64,000 bases of DNA from Paenibacillus pinihumi DSM 23905 = JCM 16419 (GTDB taxonomy: Bacteria; Bacillota; Bacilli; Paenibacillales; Paenibacillaceae), in the NCBI RefSeq assembly GCF_000422505.1, contig NZ_KE383866.1, positions 416,752 to 480,751 on the forward strand, read 5' to 3'. The notes beneath the pieces were generated by a model. The model did not search any database, was not told the origin of the DNA, and was given only the letters and a program-made list of their open reading frames with translations. Positions 8,530 to 17,187 of the stretch are shown one piece after another. Numbering within the stretch: position 1 is the stretch's first letter; the number at the start of each line of letters is the position of its first letter. Position numbers and translations under genes: made by a program.

Positions 8530-8973
8530 TCAATAATAATCGAATAAAAGGCTGTAGAATCTGTCATTCGGGTTGAAACCGTTCGGTGATACTTTGAGAT
8601 ACAACGTTGCACCTGCAGGAACTATAATGTGTGAAAAGAATCTATATTCAAATTCATTAGGAGCCTGAAGTGATTCAAATAATTGTGTCTCATCGTCATT
8701 GTTAAATTTAATTTTATATTGAAATTTGTAGTACCCGGTTTTTGGCATAATCATTCGAGCCCAAAACGCCTGATGATTAGTCGTAGTATTTGTCCATTTA
8801 TACCAATCTACGTCGGAACTATTTGATAAGAAAAACTCAAATCCTTGGGAACGAGGAGTAAGTTGCATAGCAGTATCCTCTGTATCCCCAAACCCAGTTG
8901 CTGCAAAAGCTGATTGAGGCAGTAGCAGCATACAAACAACCATAACTGCGATGAGTAGCTTTTTCAGTTTCAT
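8530..8973 (-). CDS. Secreted hypothetical protein (PPC-like beta domain)
   Basis: A 147-residue protein with a clear signal peptide (MKLKKLLIAVMVVCMLLLPQ, cleavage near SAFA-ATG). The mature part begins GFGDTEDTAMQL and carries SSDVDWYKWTN and ATLYLKVSPNGFNP. The DVDWYKW pattern is typical of bacterial pre-peptidase C-terminal (PPC) beta-sandwiches found on secreted enzymes; here it stands alone. GGAGG lies just before ATG. The gene is noticeably more AT-rich than its neighbours. Function unknown. Confidence 0.65.
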   Translation of the reverse strand: MKLKKLLIAVMVVCMLLLPQSAFAATGFGDTEDTAMQLTPRSQGFEFFLSNSSDVDWYKWTNTTTNHQAFWARMIMPKTGYYKFQYKIKFNNDDETQLFESLQAPNEFEYRFFSHIIVPAGATLYLKVSPNGFNPNDRFYSLLFDYY

Positions 8974-9139
8974 ATGATCCTCCGATTACGTTTATTTAGA
9001 CACTGGCCAGTTATCAACTTCGACTCTACCATAAATATCCATAACAATTAATAGGACAAAATTACCTGTTATTTTACATTTCATGTCGAATTCCTCATAT
9101 CTGTTCAGTTTTTTGGTATCCTGATCAACCTCTCTGTCT

Positions 9140-9170
9140 CTCAAAATAAAAAGAGACCCGTTAAGGTCTC
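9140..9170 (-). terminator. Terminator of the sigma/anti-sigma operon
   Basis: On the minus strand GAGACC TTAACG GGTCTC is followed by TTTTTATTTT, a textbook intrinsic terminator 75 bases after the anti-sigma stop. A second hairpin (GGTTTCAGAATGAAACC, ~9189-9205) lies between. Confidence 0.8.
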
Positions 9171-9243
9171 AATACCAATAAAGTTTAGGTTTCAGAATGA
9201 AACCTAATGAAACCTTTCAATTCTCCGCCAATCTCATTTTCCC

Positions 9244-10383
9244 CTATGAAGGCATATTGATAGACATATACTTGACTACGCCTTCTTCAAAGTAAAGGTA
9301 GAAGCGTACATAATCCCCGGACTTGTAGCCCCAGCCTGTCTTCGTCTTCAAATTCGGCTTGCCCAGTTTTTTGAGCACCTCATCTTCGAGTGAGCCGACA
9401 CCAACGCCGTCCACAGTTTTATATTGACTGCTGGCAAACACCAGTTGGGAATTGAGGGCGATCAGATTATCGGCTCCACCATATTCCCCCATGGTGTCGA
9501 GCTTCTCACCCATACTGTCAAAATAACGGTAGGGCTGTACATCGCTATAAGCAGCAAGCCGGGTTTGCCACTCGATATAATCACTGCCATCAATAAGCAA
9601 ACGACGGAAATCATACATAAAGCTGTCATCGATTTTGGGGCTGTCATCGGCTGAATATTCCACACGCGCCTGCTCCAGCACACGATCCAGCTCAGCCAGC
9701 CTGGAGCCCGGTTCCAACAGCCCTTTGACAAGCAACAGTATTTTGTCACTCGCATAATAAAGTCCGCCGCCCAAATCGATCGTATTTTGTTCCGGACTGT
9801 ATGGAATTGCATATTCCGTACCATCCTCCATCTGCAGCGCCAACGTCACCTTTTCATCCCCTGCATCCTGGTTCAAAGCTATTGCTTTAACAAGGTCCGT
9901 CCATGCGAGAGCTTGGATCACCACATACTGGCGTTCCTTCGGAATTTCGATCTTCTCTCCCGTCTGGTCATTATAAACCGATATATCTTTGACATCATCT
10001 ATTGGCCATACGTCCTTAAGCACGCCAGATGCGGCGTCAATTTTCAACGGAATAAGCTTCTCCTGCTCCTTTGGCTCATTTTCGATTTTCTTTGGCGGAT
10101 CAACAGGTTCAGGAGGCACATGCCGCACAGTGATTTCTTTCCAATATTCGGATGCCAAGCTGCCAAGCTTGCTATGATAGAGCGTCAATCCGGCAATAAT
10201 GGCAAAGGCTGCGGCTGCGGCCATCATCCATCTGGTCCGGCGGGCCCGCTGCTTTTGAATGTTTACAGCCCTTAACCGGGATGCCTTCTGTTGAATTTCC
10301 TCCATATGATCAGAAGTAAAAGTTCTGCGGTTGACAGGGCTGCCTTTTAGCCGATTATACCATTCTGGTTCAAAGTCATTCAT
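9244..10383 (-). CDS. Anti-sigma factor-like membrane protein of the ECF pair
   Basis: About 379 residues: a basic cytoplasmic N-terminus (1-51), one membrane segment (~52-69, WMMAAAAAFAIIAGLTLYHS), a proline/charge-rich linker, and a ~290-residue outside domain of unknown fold. No HxxxCxxC zinc anti-sigma motif is seen. The ATG at 10383 overlaps the sigma gene stop by 8 bases and has AGGAGG at good spacing, so the two are translationally coupled. By position it should hold the sigma factor inactive until an envelope signal arrives; the signal is unknown. Confidence 0.7.
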   Translation of the reverse strand: MNDFEPEWYNRLKGSPVNRRTFTSDHMEEIQQKASRLRAVNIQKQRARRTRWMMAAAAAFAIIAGLTLYHSKLGSLASEYWKEITVRHVPPEPVDPPKKIENEPKEQEKLIPLKIDAASGVLKDVWPIDDVKDISVYNDQTGEKIEIPKERQYVVIQALAWTDLVKAIALNQDAGDEKVTLALQMEDGTEYAIPYSPEQNTIDLGGGLYYASDKILLLVKGLLEPGSRLAELDRVLEQARVEYSADDSPKIDDSFMYDFRRLLIDGSDYIEWQTRLAAYSDVQPYRYFDSMGEKLDTMGEYGGADNLIALNSQLVFASSQYKTVDGVGVGSLEDEVLKKLGKPNLKTKTGWGYKSGDYVRFYLYFEEGVVKYMSINMPS

Positions 10384-10915
10384 AGGCTGCACCCTCCTTC
10401 CAATAAGCGGATACCTTTTTGCGTGCGCGGGCCAGCCGGGACTTCACAGTCCCTTCTGATATACCAAGCACACTGGCCATTTCCTTCATGGACAGCTCAT
10501 ATTTGGCGTGCAAAATCAGCACTTCCCTCAGCTTGAGCGGCAATTTCAGCACGACCCGCCAAATTTCTTCTGTTACCGACTGCTCAAGCACCTCTTTTTC
10601 CGCCGATACGCCCACTCCCTGGGATGAAATCCAGCTCGTTAAGGTCACCTTCCGCATAAAAGCGGTCCGCATATAATTAATCGCGATATTGCGTGTAATC
10701 GACAGCAGCCAGGTTTTCATACTGGAGGCTCCCCGAAATAAATGTATGGATTGATAAACTTTAATAAAAACATCCTGTGTAATGTCATCCGCCAAATGAT
10801 GACGCTTCGTTAACAGGAATGCCAGATTCCATATGTCCTGGCCGTAAGCAGACATGAGATACTGCAAGGCTTGTGTATCCATCTGCTCAACATACTTCCA
10901 GTCTGAATCATCCAA
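10376..10915 (-). CDS. ECF-type RNA polymerase sigma factor
   Basis: A 179-residue group 4 sigma factor. Region 2 is visible (ADDITQDVFIKVYQSIHLFRG, then TWLLSITRNIAINYMR) and region 4 (LPLKLREVLILHAKYELSMK then VLGISEGTVKSRLARARKKV). It directs RNA polymerase to GGAACC/GTC-type promoters, and one such promoter lies right upstream. The start is TTG at 10915 with GGTGAGG just before it. It is transcribed first, ahead of its membrane regulator. Confidence 0.88.
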   Translation of the reverse strand: MDDSDWKYVEQMDTQALQYLMSAYGQDIWNLAFLLTKRHHLADDITQDVFIKVYQSIHLFRGASSMKTWLLSITRNIAINYMRTAFMRKVTLTSWISSQGVGVSAEKEVLEQSVTEEIWRVVLKLPLKLREVLILHAKYELSMKEMASVLGISEGTVKSRLARARKKVSAYWKEGAAYE

Positions 10916-10935
10916 ATATCCTCACCCCCATACAT

Positions 10936-10963
10936 TAGACAACCCAAAAGAAGAACTGGTTCC
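10936..10963 (-). promoter_or_regulatory. ECF-type promoter, probably autoregulatory
   Basis: On the minus strand GGAACC (10963-10958), a 17-base spacer, and GTCTA (10940-10936). This matches the general ECF -35/-10 pattern and sits ~20 bases before the TTG start of the sigma gene. Confidence 0.6.
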
Positions 10964-11179
10964 GTTTCGCTGAAAAATATTTTTCAAATGAAGCAGCCAG
11001 CAGAAATGAGCTTATACATGCAAAAAAACGCCAGACGGCGTGGAGGAACATGCCGCATGGCGGGTCAAATTAATTGAAAGGTTAGACTGGCAGGTGCAGC
11101 ACTTTGTCATGAGGTCATGATCGACCCGTTACTGTCTCTTTCTATACCCATACAAATACAGAGCTGCCGCCATGCCCTG

Positions 11180-12066
11180 GGCTGGCTAAGAGCAAAACTC
11201 TCTACCTGCACCTGATGTCTAGCCAGTGTATGGAGGGTGAAACCAGCCAAGGCTGCATCGGCACCGGCACATGAATGATATGCGGATCATCTCCGAGGGC
11301 TCCGCTCAAGTTGTGATGCCCGGATAGCAAGCGCCAGACTGCTGTGTAATCCTGCTGCTCTGACAACCGGATCGTCAAGGTTTTGCCGCCAATAGAAGCC
11401 TTCAACTGATTCGGCGTCCCTTCGGCAACGATTGCCCCTTGATTCATAAAAGCGATACGGTCAGCTAATTGATCGGCCTCCTCCAAATATTGTGTGGTCA
11501 GCATCACTGTTGTGCCCTGTTGTGTAAGGTTTCGGACAAACTGCCACACCTTCTGACGGCTGCGGGGGGTCTAGTCCGGTATTAGGCTCATCAAGAAAGA
11601 TTACTTCCGGACATCTTACGATGCTGGCGGCAATATTCAGCCACCGGCGCATACCACCGGAATATTGCCGGATTAGACGGTCTCCGTCCTCTTCTGACAG
11701 GCCATCCAGAAGCTGCTCTGCCAGATTACGGGCTTGCTTGCGGGAAAAGCCGTAAAGGCGGGCAACCAGCATTAAATTTTGCCTGCCGGTGAGCCCTTCA
11801 TCCAGAGCCGCAAACTGGCCTGTGAGGCTGATTCTTTGCCGTACTTCACTGGCGTTGTGAAGCACTTCATAACCGGCTACCCGGGCTGTCCCGCTACCGG
11901 GTTGGAGTAAGGTGGAGAGCATATGAACCGTCGTCGTTTTTCCCGCTCCATTTGGTCCAAGCAGTGCATACAGCTCCCCTTTTTTGATCTGCAGATGAAT
12001 GCCCCGGACAGCCTGATGTTCTTTAAATGATTTGCCAAGGTTTGCTGCTTCGATCGCGTAAGACAT
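11180..12066 (-). pseudogene. Broken DrrA-type ABC transporter ATP-binding gene
   Basis: The first 170 codons encode an intact ABC ATPase start: Walker A GPNGAGKTTTVHML, signature YSGGMRRWLNIAASI, Walker B VIFLDEPNTGLDP. An extra base in the C6 run (G6 at 11564-11569 on the plus strand) shifts the frame; the continuation WQFVRNLTQQGTTVMLTTQY with the switch region is in another frame. A second shift near 11261-11266 separates it from ADAALAGFTLHTLARHQVQV. The usual PSLDDVFL ending is missing and no permease gene follows. The family normally exports drugs or lipids with a partner permease. Confidence 0.8.
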
Positions 12067-12150
12067 GCCGCACCCTTTAATTTATATTTAATCCGGTAAA
12101 TTTAATCGGATTTAATTTTAAAACAAAGACCTCTTTTTGATCCGATAGGC

Positions 12151-12978
12151 TCAATCTTCAAGAAATTCTTGTTTATGCTCCTGCACCCACTCCGCAAGTG
12201 TCCGGGCGGGATGTCCTGTCACTTGCTGTACGGTAGAGACAACCGTATGGCCAACTTCGGGAGGATTTTTGCCCATCAGAACAAAAAAATCAATATCTCC
12301 TTCTTCATAGCCCTCCGCTCTCCACTTTTGCCTCACCTGCTCCTCGGTCAGCTCCTCAAACACAATCTCCTTGCCGATTCCTTCGCTGATGATGCTTACC
12401 GCCTCCCGGCGCGAGTGGGATTGCGGGCCGGTCAATGTGTAACTTTGCTTGTCATGTCCATCTTCGAGCAGAGACGTCACGGCTACCGCGGCGATGTCTG
12501 CTTCATGGATCCGGGCGCTCGGAGCGTCTCCGAATGCTTCCCGGACCATTCCTTCGGAACGAATCGAACCCCGCCAATCGGCAAGAATATTCGCCATAAA
12601 CTCCCCTGGCTTGATTAGCGTCCATTCCATCCGGCTCTTCTTGAGTGCTTGTTCTACCTGCCCCTCCTCATAGCCGACCAATATTGAGATACGCTGTACC
12701 CCTGCCTGCTCTGCCAGCCCGATTAGTCCGGAGTGCGTATCAAGCGAAGCATTCGGCTCGTCGCTGGAGGTAATCAGGAATATTCCCTTAACTCCTTTCA
12801 GCGCACTCTGCAACGTTTCTGGCACATTCAAATCACCGGGCACGACCTCTACCCCATCAGGCAGACCCGCTTTTTCCGGATTCCGGCTTACCGCCCTGAC
12901 CTGTTCTCCTCTCTCCACCAGTTGTCTAACCACATGCCTTCCTACCGTCCCTGTTGCTCCTGTCACTAATAACGTCAT
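12151..12978 (-). CDS. NmrA-like NAD(P)-binding oxidoreductase
   Basis: A 275-residue atypical short-chain dehydrogenase. It opens with the nucleotide-binding motif VTGATGTVGRHVVRQL and contains VRAVSRNPEKAGLPDGVEVVPGDL, KGIFLITSSD and EWTLIKPGEFMANIL. The group includes quinone reductase QOR2 and NmrA-like redox sensors. GGAGGAG precedes ATG. The WYL-type regulator gene lies 38 bases upstream on the same strand, so it probably controls this gene. The substrate is unknown. Confidence 0.8.
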   Translation of the reverse strand: MTLLVTGATGTVGRHVVRQLVERGEQVRAVSRNPEKAGLPDGVEVVPGDLNVPETLQSALKGVKGIFLITSSDEPNASLDTHSGLIGLAEQAGVQRISILVGYEEGQVEQALKKSRMEWTLIKPGEFMANILADWRGSIRSEGMVREAFGDAPSARIHEADIAAVAVTSLLEDGHDKQSYTLTGPQSHSRREAVSIISEGIGKEIVFEELTEEQVRQKWRAEGYEEGDIDFFVLMGKNPPEVGHTVVSTVQQVTGHPARTLAEWVQEHKQEFLED

Positions 12979-13016
12979 CTTGCATCTCCTCCCTGTTTGT
13001 ACATCTCTTGCTTACC

Positions 13017-13904
13017 TTACCTGTACATCTCCTGAATTTGGCTGATGGTCTCCAGAACTTCCCGCTTCAGCTCTGCCGGTGACATAATTGTGACCCTGCT
13101 CCCATAGCTCAGCACGACGGATACGGCATACTCTGTGGAGTAAAACACGGTGTGTACATCTACATACCCCTCATGCCCGGTATACGAATCCTTGAACTGC
13201 TCTTTCACCCGCTGGCTCACCTGTGCATCAAAGCGAAGATGGACATGCAGACCTGCATTTTCTTCTTCAGCAGGAAGCGTCGAAGCATCCCTTGGCTGAA
13301 ATTGCTCGTCTGTCAGCTCCAGCGCAGAAAGTCTGGATACCCGGAAGAAACGCCTCGCCTTCCGCATCAGGCAGTATCCCTCCAGATACCATGCCCTGCT
13401 CTCCCAGTACAATGCCATTGGCTCTACACGGCGGGCAGTACGGGTGCCGGATGCGCTCGTATAAGAGAAGCTTACTACTCTGTGCCCATTGAGAGCATCA
13501 ATGAGCGGCCAAATCACGGCCTTCTCCGACGGGGATGTGCTCATGTCGAAAATAAGTTTATTGTGTTTCCCATTCAGCAGCTCTGGCTGCAATCCGGATA
13601 GCTTATGCATGAAGGACGCTGCTCTGCCTCCCATCGCTCCATCCATGCCCTCCAAGAGATGATAGATGACGGACAAGTCTTCCACGGAAAAATGCTGTTT
13701 CGTCAAGAAAAAGCCGTTCATCAGCTCAAAACCGCCATCTGCACCTGTATAGGAGACAACCGGTATGCCTGCCTGATTAATCAGTTCGATATCCCGGTAA
13801 ATGGTACGAATGGAGACTTCAAAGCGCGATGCCAGTCCGGCAGCCGTCACCCTTTGCCTTGTCAATAGCTCCATCGTAATCCCGAGCATCCGATCCAGCC
13901 TCAT
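13017..13904 (-). CDS. YafY-type HTH/WYL-domain transcriptional regulator
   Basis: About 296 residues. The N-terminal DeoR-like winged helix (RLDRMLGITMELLTRQRVTA then LASRFEVSIRTIYRDIELIN) is followed by a WYL ligand-binding domain (RRVEPMALYWESRAWYLEGY then RFFRVSRL) and a C-terminal WCX extension. ATG at 13904 was chosen because AGGAG lies 7 bases upstream; two earlier ATGs are crowded by the ribosome site. It is in tandem with the NmrA-like reductase. Confidence 0.85.
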   Translation of the reverse strand: MRLDRMLGITMELLTRQRVTAAGLASRFEVSIRTIYRDIELINQAGIPVVSYTGADGGFELMNGFFLTKQHFSVEDLSVIYHLLEGMDGAMGGRAASFMHKLSGLQPELLNGKHNKLIFDMSTSPSEKAVIWPLIDALNGHRVVSFSYTSASGTRTARRVEPMALYWESRAWYLEGYCLMRKARRFFRVSRLSALELTDEQFQPRDASTLPAEEENAGLHVHLRFDAQVSQRVKEQFKDSYTGHEGYVDVHTVFYSTEYAVSVVLSYGSRVTIMSPAELKREVLETISQIQEMYR

Positions 13905-13994
13905 CTTCATTCTCCTCCGCTTCTTGTGCTTGCCATCCATCTAAGAAAGATCATAACTTATGAATTCTGACATCTTGTATGTCAGGATTATAAA

Positions 13995-14047
13995 AACAGC
14001 CGGACAAAAAGCTTCCTGAACATAAGGAAACTTGCCGTCCGGCTGTT
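13995..14047. terminator. Long hairpin upstream of the WYL regulator gene
   Basis: AACAGCCGGAC pairs with GTCCGGCTGTT, enclosing a second stem (AAGCTTCC/GGAAACTT). The U-tract is weak on both strands. It may be a terminator of a lost gene. Confidence 0.45.
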
Positions 14048-14530
14048 GCTGTTAAAAGTATGCGCGCAGCGTGTCTGCCGGTTAAAGGGATGCGACAGCC
14101 GCTGCGCTTCTAAATATCTATCTAATCTCTCCAACCAGGTTCATGAACCCGGGCAACCCGGAGACGAATTAGCCGATTAAGACAATATCCGTTCATGGCT
14201 ATCTCGAATCAGCTTTCATAACGTGAGGTATACAGGGCTCATCTTGACTTGTCCGTTTTTTCCTGCTGATCAGCCCTTTATCTTAGATGCTTGCTGCTGT
14301 GGCTATAGCTTTCACGGATATCCTGTTACTTGCAAGAAGACAGCGGAAACCGCTTGAATGTATAAATTCCCCCCTCTGCATACGGAATAATTAACATCGC
14401 TTTGCAATTCCTAATGATAATTACCCGTTAATTCTATTTTAACCTACTATTAAGAAATTTGCTGTGATTTTTGTCATATCGCCCATTAAGGGCTATGTGC
14501 TGCATGATATTTGAATTCCTTGCTGCTTCA
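14048..14530. other. Non-coding stretch between WYL regulator and mobA
   Basis: No frame here has a ribosome site and a recognisable product. TGTGATTTTTGTCATA at 14463-14478 is a one-mismatch version of the Fnr box found further right, but no gene is placed to use it. Confidence 0.4.
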
Positions 14531-15118
14531 TCACGACGGCCGCGTCAGCTCATTCGGATGGCTGAGCCGGTACAAGAAGCCGGGATCAATCCCATGCTCC
14601 AAAAATTCAAATGCCGGAACCGGCTTATATTGAATAAAGGACAAAAACACTAGAGGAGAGGTCAGCCCATTGTTCAGCAGCTCCGAAGCGACCTTTGCAC
14701 AGCGCTTGTCATAAATGCCGCACCAGGGCTGCAAACGGTTATTGAGTACCGGGACGACCGCATCATAGCCCTTCAGCTTGTGAAGCATATATTCTGCTGC
14801 CTTGCTGTCGAGAAGCGGCAAATCACAGGCAACAGCCCAAATGATCGGATGAGTGGACAGATGCAGTGCTGCATGCAATCCTCCGAGCGGGCCGTTTCCC
14901 GCAGCAAAATCGGTAATTAGCCGAACATTGGGATCGAGCACATCCAAAAACGGCTTCGGTGAATCGGTAACTACAATCCGTTCTGTGCAGAGCGGATGCA
15001 TAGATGAAAGCTGGCGTTCCAGCATCATTTCCCCGTTATAGAACCAAAAAGCATGGCTTGGCCTCCCCGCTGTCCTGGACGCCTGGCTTCCCGCCAAAAT
15101 GGCTCCTGTTACGTTCAT
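14531..15118 (-). CDS. mobA: MobA-like molybdenum cofactor guanylyltransferase
   Basis: A 195-residue NTP-transferase. It has VTGAILAGSQASRTAGRPSH at the N-terminus, CTERIVVTD, the NGPLGGLHAALHLS loop, VACDLPLLDS for the metal-binding CDMP site and VVPVLNNRLQPWCGIYDK. MobA attaches GMP to molybdopterin for nitrate reductase-type enzymes. The usual LAGGxSxRMGxDK signature is altered here (LAGS, no MG, no Lys), so activity is uncertain. An Fnr box sits near -41.5 of a plausible promoter, which fits a role in anaerobic nitrate respiration. Confidence 0.75.
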   Translation of the reverse strand: MNVTGAILAGSQASRTAGRPSHAFWFYNGEMMLERQLSSMHPLCTERIVVTDSPKPFLDVLDPNVRLITDFAAGNGPLGGLHAALHLSTHPIIWAVACDLPLLDSKAAEYMLHKLKGYDAVVPVLNNRLQPWCGIYDKRCAKVASELLNNGLTSPLVFLSFIQYKPVPAFEFLEHGIDPGFLYRLSHPNELTRPS

Positions 15119-15176
15119 CTCCTTCTCCTCCTCCCTGGTTTTTGCTTTTATTAAACCACCCGGGCAACAGTTTGGC

Positions 15177-15192
15177 TGTGAGATATCTCACG
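15177..15192 (-). promoter_or_regulatory. Fnr box for mobA
   Basis: TGTGA GATATC TCACG, one mismatch from TGTGA-N6-TCACA. With a TTTAAT -10 at 15155-15150 on the minus strand, its centre lies about 41.5 bases from the predicted start, the class II activation position. Confidence 0.65.
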
Positions 15193-15215
15193 TTTTTGGA
15201 TTCTGGTCACCGCGA

Positions 15216-15259
15216 TGTGATATTTATCACACTCAAAAACAATATTTTCCGTATATAAT
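15216..15259 (+). promoter_or_regulatory. Fnr box and -10 of the fnr promoter
   Basis: TGTGA TATTTA TCACA (15216-15231) is a perfect Fnr palindrome. TATAAT lies at 15254-15259, placing the box centre near -42. This predicts positive autoregulation of fnr when oxygen is low. Confidence 0.75.
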
Positions 15260-15288
15260 AGTCCTATCAGTATTGGAGGGGGATTCAC

Positions 15289-16011
15289 ATGACCGCATAT
15301 GAATCACAAGTTCAGGATACGGGAATAAGGAATACATCCTGCTTTTCGCCGGATAGCTTGGTGAAGCTGACAGAAATCATGTACGACAAGAGATGGCCTG
15401 CCAACAGCTCCCTCTACGAAGAAGGAGATCATGCGGATAAATTGTACTACTTGAAGTCAGGCAGTGTGAAAATAACGAAATCCTCGCCGGATGGCAAGCA
15501 GATTATTATGTGCATCCATCAGGAAGGAGATTTGTTCGGGCAAGTTGATCCGTTCCAGCAATCGATGCACGCGTTCCGCGCGGACACGGTGGAGGATACG
15601 GTAATCGGAGTGATCCAGCAGCGTGACCTGGAAATTCTGCTCTGGCGCCATGGAGAGCTGGCTGTGGAATTTATGAAATGGATGGGGCTGATGCATCGGG
15701 TTACGCAGACGAAATTCCGGGATCTGATGATGTTCGGCAAACCTGGCGCGCTTTGTTCGACGCTGATCCGTCTGTGCAACTCCTATGGTGTACAAAGAGA
15801 TGACGGCATCTACATTTCCAGCAAGCAGACCCATACCGATCTGGCCGAGATGATTGGAGCAACGCGGGAGAGTGTCAATCGGATGCTGAATGATCTGAAG
15901 ACGCGCGGCGTCCTGTCCTATGAGCATCAGCATCTGGTCATTCATGATCTCAATTACTTGCGGGATATTTGCCATTGCGAGAATTGTCCCAAGGATATCT
16001 GCAGAATGTAG
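15289..16011 (+). CDS. fnr: Anaerobic regulator Fnr (Crp/Fnr family, Fe-S type)
   Basis: A 240-residue Crp-family protein. A cyclic-nucleotide-like beta barrel (~30-130: GDHADKLYYLKSGSVKITKS) precedes a dimer helix and a winged helix with HTDLAEMIGATRESVNRMLN. The C-terminus CHCENCPKDIC matches the cysteine cluster that, in Bacillus subtilis Fnr, holds a [4Fe-4S] cluster with an internal Asp. It should activate nitrate respiration and fermentation genes without oxygen. GGAGGGGG precedes the ATG. The perfect Fnr box upstream implies autoactivation, and neighbours mobA and the DoxX gene carry boxes too. Confidence 0.9.
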   Translation: MTAYESQVQDTGIRNTSCFSPDSLVKLTEIMYDKRWPANSSLYEEGDHADKLYYLKSGSVKITKSSPDGKQIIMCIHQEGDLFGQVDPFQQSMHAFRADTVEDTVIGVIQQRDLEILLWRHGELAVEFMKWMGLMHRVTQTKFRDLMMFGKPGALCSTLIRLCNSYGVQRDDGIYISSKQTHTDLAEMIGATRESVNRMLNDLKTRGVLSYEHQHLVIHDLNYLRDICHCENCPKDICRM

Positions 16012-16033
16012 CTTCCACTATACGCTTCATAAG

Positions 16034-16079
16034 AAATCCCCTTTAGCTTTCCTTCACTGAAAGGAACTAAAGGGGATTT
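16034..16079. terminator. Terminator after fnr
   Basis: AAATCCCCTTTAG pairs perfectly with CTAAAGGGGATTT around an inner CTTTCC/GGAAAG-like stem. A second perfect 9-bp hairpin (GGCTGGCAG / CTGCCAGCC, 16095-16121) follows and may serve the convergent DoxX gene. Confidence 0.75.
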
Positions 16080-16150
16080 CCGCTATTTGGATCGGGCTGG
16101 CAGCTGGGAGGACTGCCAGCCTTCTTATCATTTATCCTGCTTCTATCGGC

Positions 16151-16693
16151 TTAGACCGGGCCATATGGCTGGTCCGTACCTGCCGGCTTATTGCCTTTCC
16201 TCAGCTTGGCAATCGCCTTGTGGACAAACGGGCGGATAAAGTAGTCAATTCCGAAGCGTCCGGCATTCGCACCCCCGGCAATAACGAGGAAGCCAAGCAG
16301 CATCAGCCATGGATTTGTCGATACGGTTCCGGCAAACATGAACATGAAGTTCATGAGCAATCCGAAAAATGTCGCTGTGAGCGTCAGCCCTCCAAGGATC
16401 AGTCCCAGTCCGACAAGGAGTTCACCAAGCGGGATCAGGAAATTGATCAGTTTCACATTCGGCAGCGCGAAATGCTCGACAAAGGCTGTAAAGGTTGGAT
16501 AAACCAGCGCCCCCGTTCCCTTCTCCGCCACCGGATTATTGACCGCATTGTTCAAAAATCCGGTCGCATCAAACGGTGTATCTCCTATCAGCTTGTGCCA
16601 CCCCGGCACGAGCCATTGCCACCCCAGGTAAATCCTCAATAATGCCAGCAGAGCCGAAGCCCCCACATGTTCAGTCCACCATTTTCTAATCAT
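16151..16693 (-). CDS. DoxX-family membrane protein, probable Fnr target
   Basis: About 180 residues with four membrane helices (LLALLRIYLGWQWLVPGWHK, LINFLIPLGELLVGLGLILG, ATFFGLLMNFMFMFAG, WLMLLGFLVIAGGANAG). This is the DoxX/TQO small subunit-like family, linked to quinone or thiosulfate chemistry in some microbes, but function here is unknown. ATG at 16693 is preferred for its GAGAGG site. A perfect Fnr box lies about 41.5 bases upstream of a predicted promoter, suggesting expression at low oxygen. Confidence 0.75.
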   Translation of the reverse strand: MIRKWWTEHVGASALLALLRIYLGWQWLVPGWHKLIGDTPFDATGFLNNAVNNPVAEKGTGALVYPTFTAFVEHFALPNVKLINFLIPLGELLVGLGLILGGLTLTATFFGLLMNFMFMFAGTVSTNPWLMLLGFLVIAGGANAGRFGIDYFIRPFVHKAIAKLRKGNKPAGTDQPYGPV

Positions 16694-16773
16694 ACTGACC
16701 TCTCCCCTCACTGCTTCTTCTTTGTTGTGATTTTTGCTACATCTATAGTATGACTTAAATCATAGCTAGTGTA

Positions 16774-16789
16774 TGTGAAAAAAATCACA
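16774..16789 (-). promoter_or_regulatory. Fnr box for the DoxX gene
   Basis: TGTGA AAAAAA TCACA, a perfect match. A TACTAT -10 on the minus strand (16750-16745) would place its centre near -42. Confidence 0.7.
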
Positions 16790-16897
16790 ATAAGGACCTA
16801 TTTTCGCTCGCATTTCTGTGCATTCGACGGCATTCGGGAAGGGGTCGATCGGGTTCAATGGCAAAATTCCAGAGACGGGTAAATTTTCTGCATCATT

Positions 16898-17060
16898 GTG
16901 CCCAGATTTTATATGGAAATCCTTCCTTCTATCCCGTTATGCTGGTACGGTGTGCCTGCCATGCTGAAGGGTTATCTTGACAGGGTCTGGAACTACGGTT
17001 TTGCTTACGGAAAGGACGGCTATGCTGACGAAAGATATCAGTTGCCTGTACAAAAAAAAG
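16898..17060 (+). pseudogene. Fragment of a flavodoxin-fold NAD(P)H oxidoreductase
   Basis: The frame encodes ILPSIPLCWYGVPAMLKGYL followed by DRVWNYGFAYG, the highly conserved flavin/substrate segment of the NAD(P)H quinone oxidoreductase (Flavodoxin_2) family. Everything before it and most after it is missing: the frame runs into a lysine-rich stretch and unrelated sequence. There is no usable start. It is a relic of about 50 residues in an otherwise empty 400-base gap. Confidence 0.7.
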
Positions 17061-17187
17061 GTGGATTTTATCTATTATTATTTCTCAAAAATCTTGCCCG
17101 GTGCAATCAGAAGAAGATAGTCAACTTAATTAATGTATGATATAATGCACAAATAAGTAATATAACGTACATAATGGAGGAATTATT

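Noticed and set aside
14463..14478. Near-match to an Fnr box
   Set aside because: One mismatch and no gene or promoter in position to use it.
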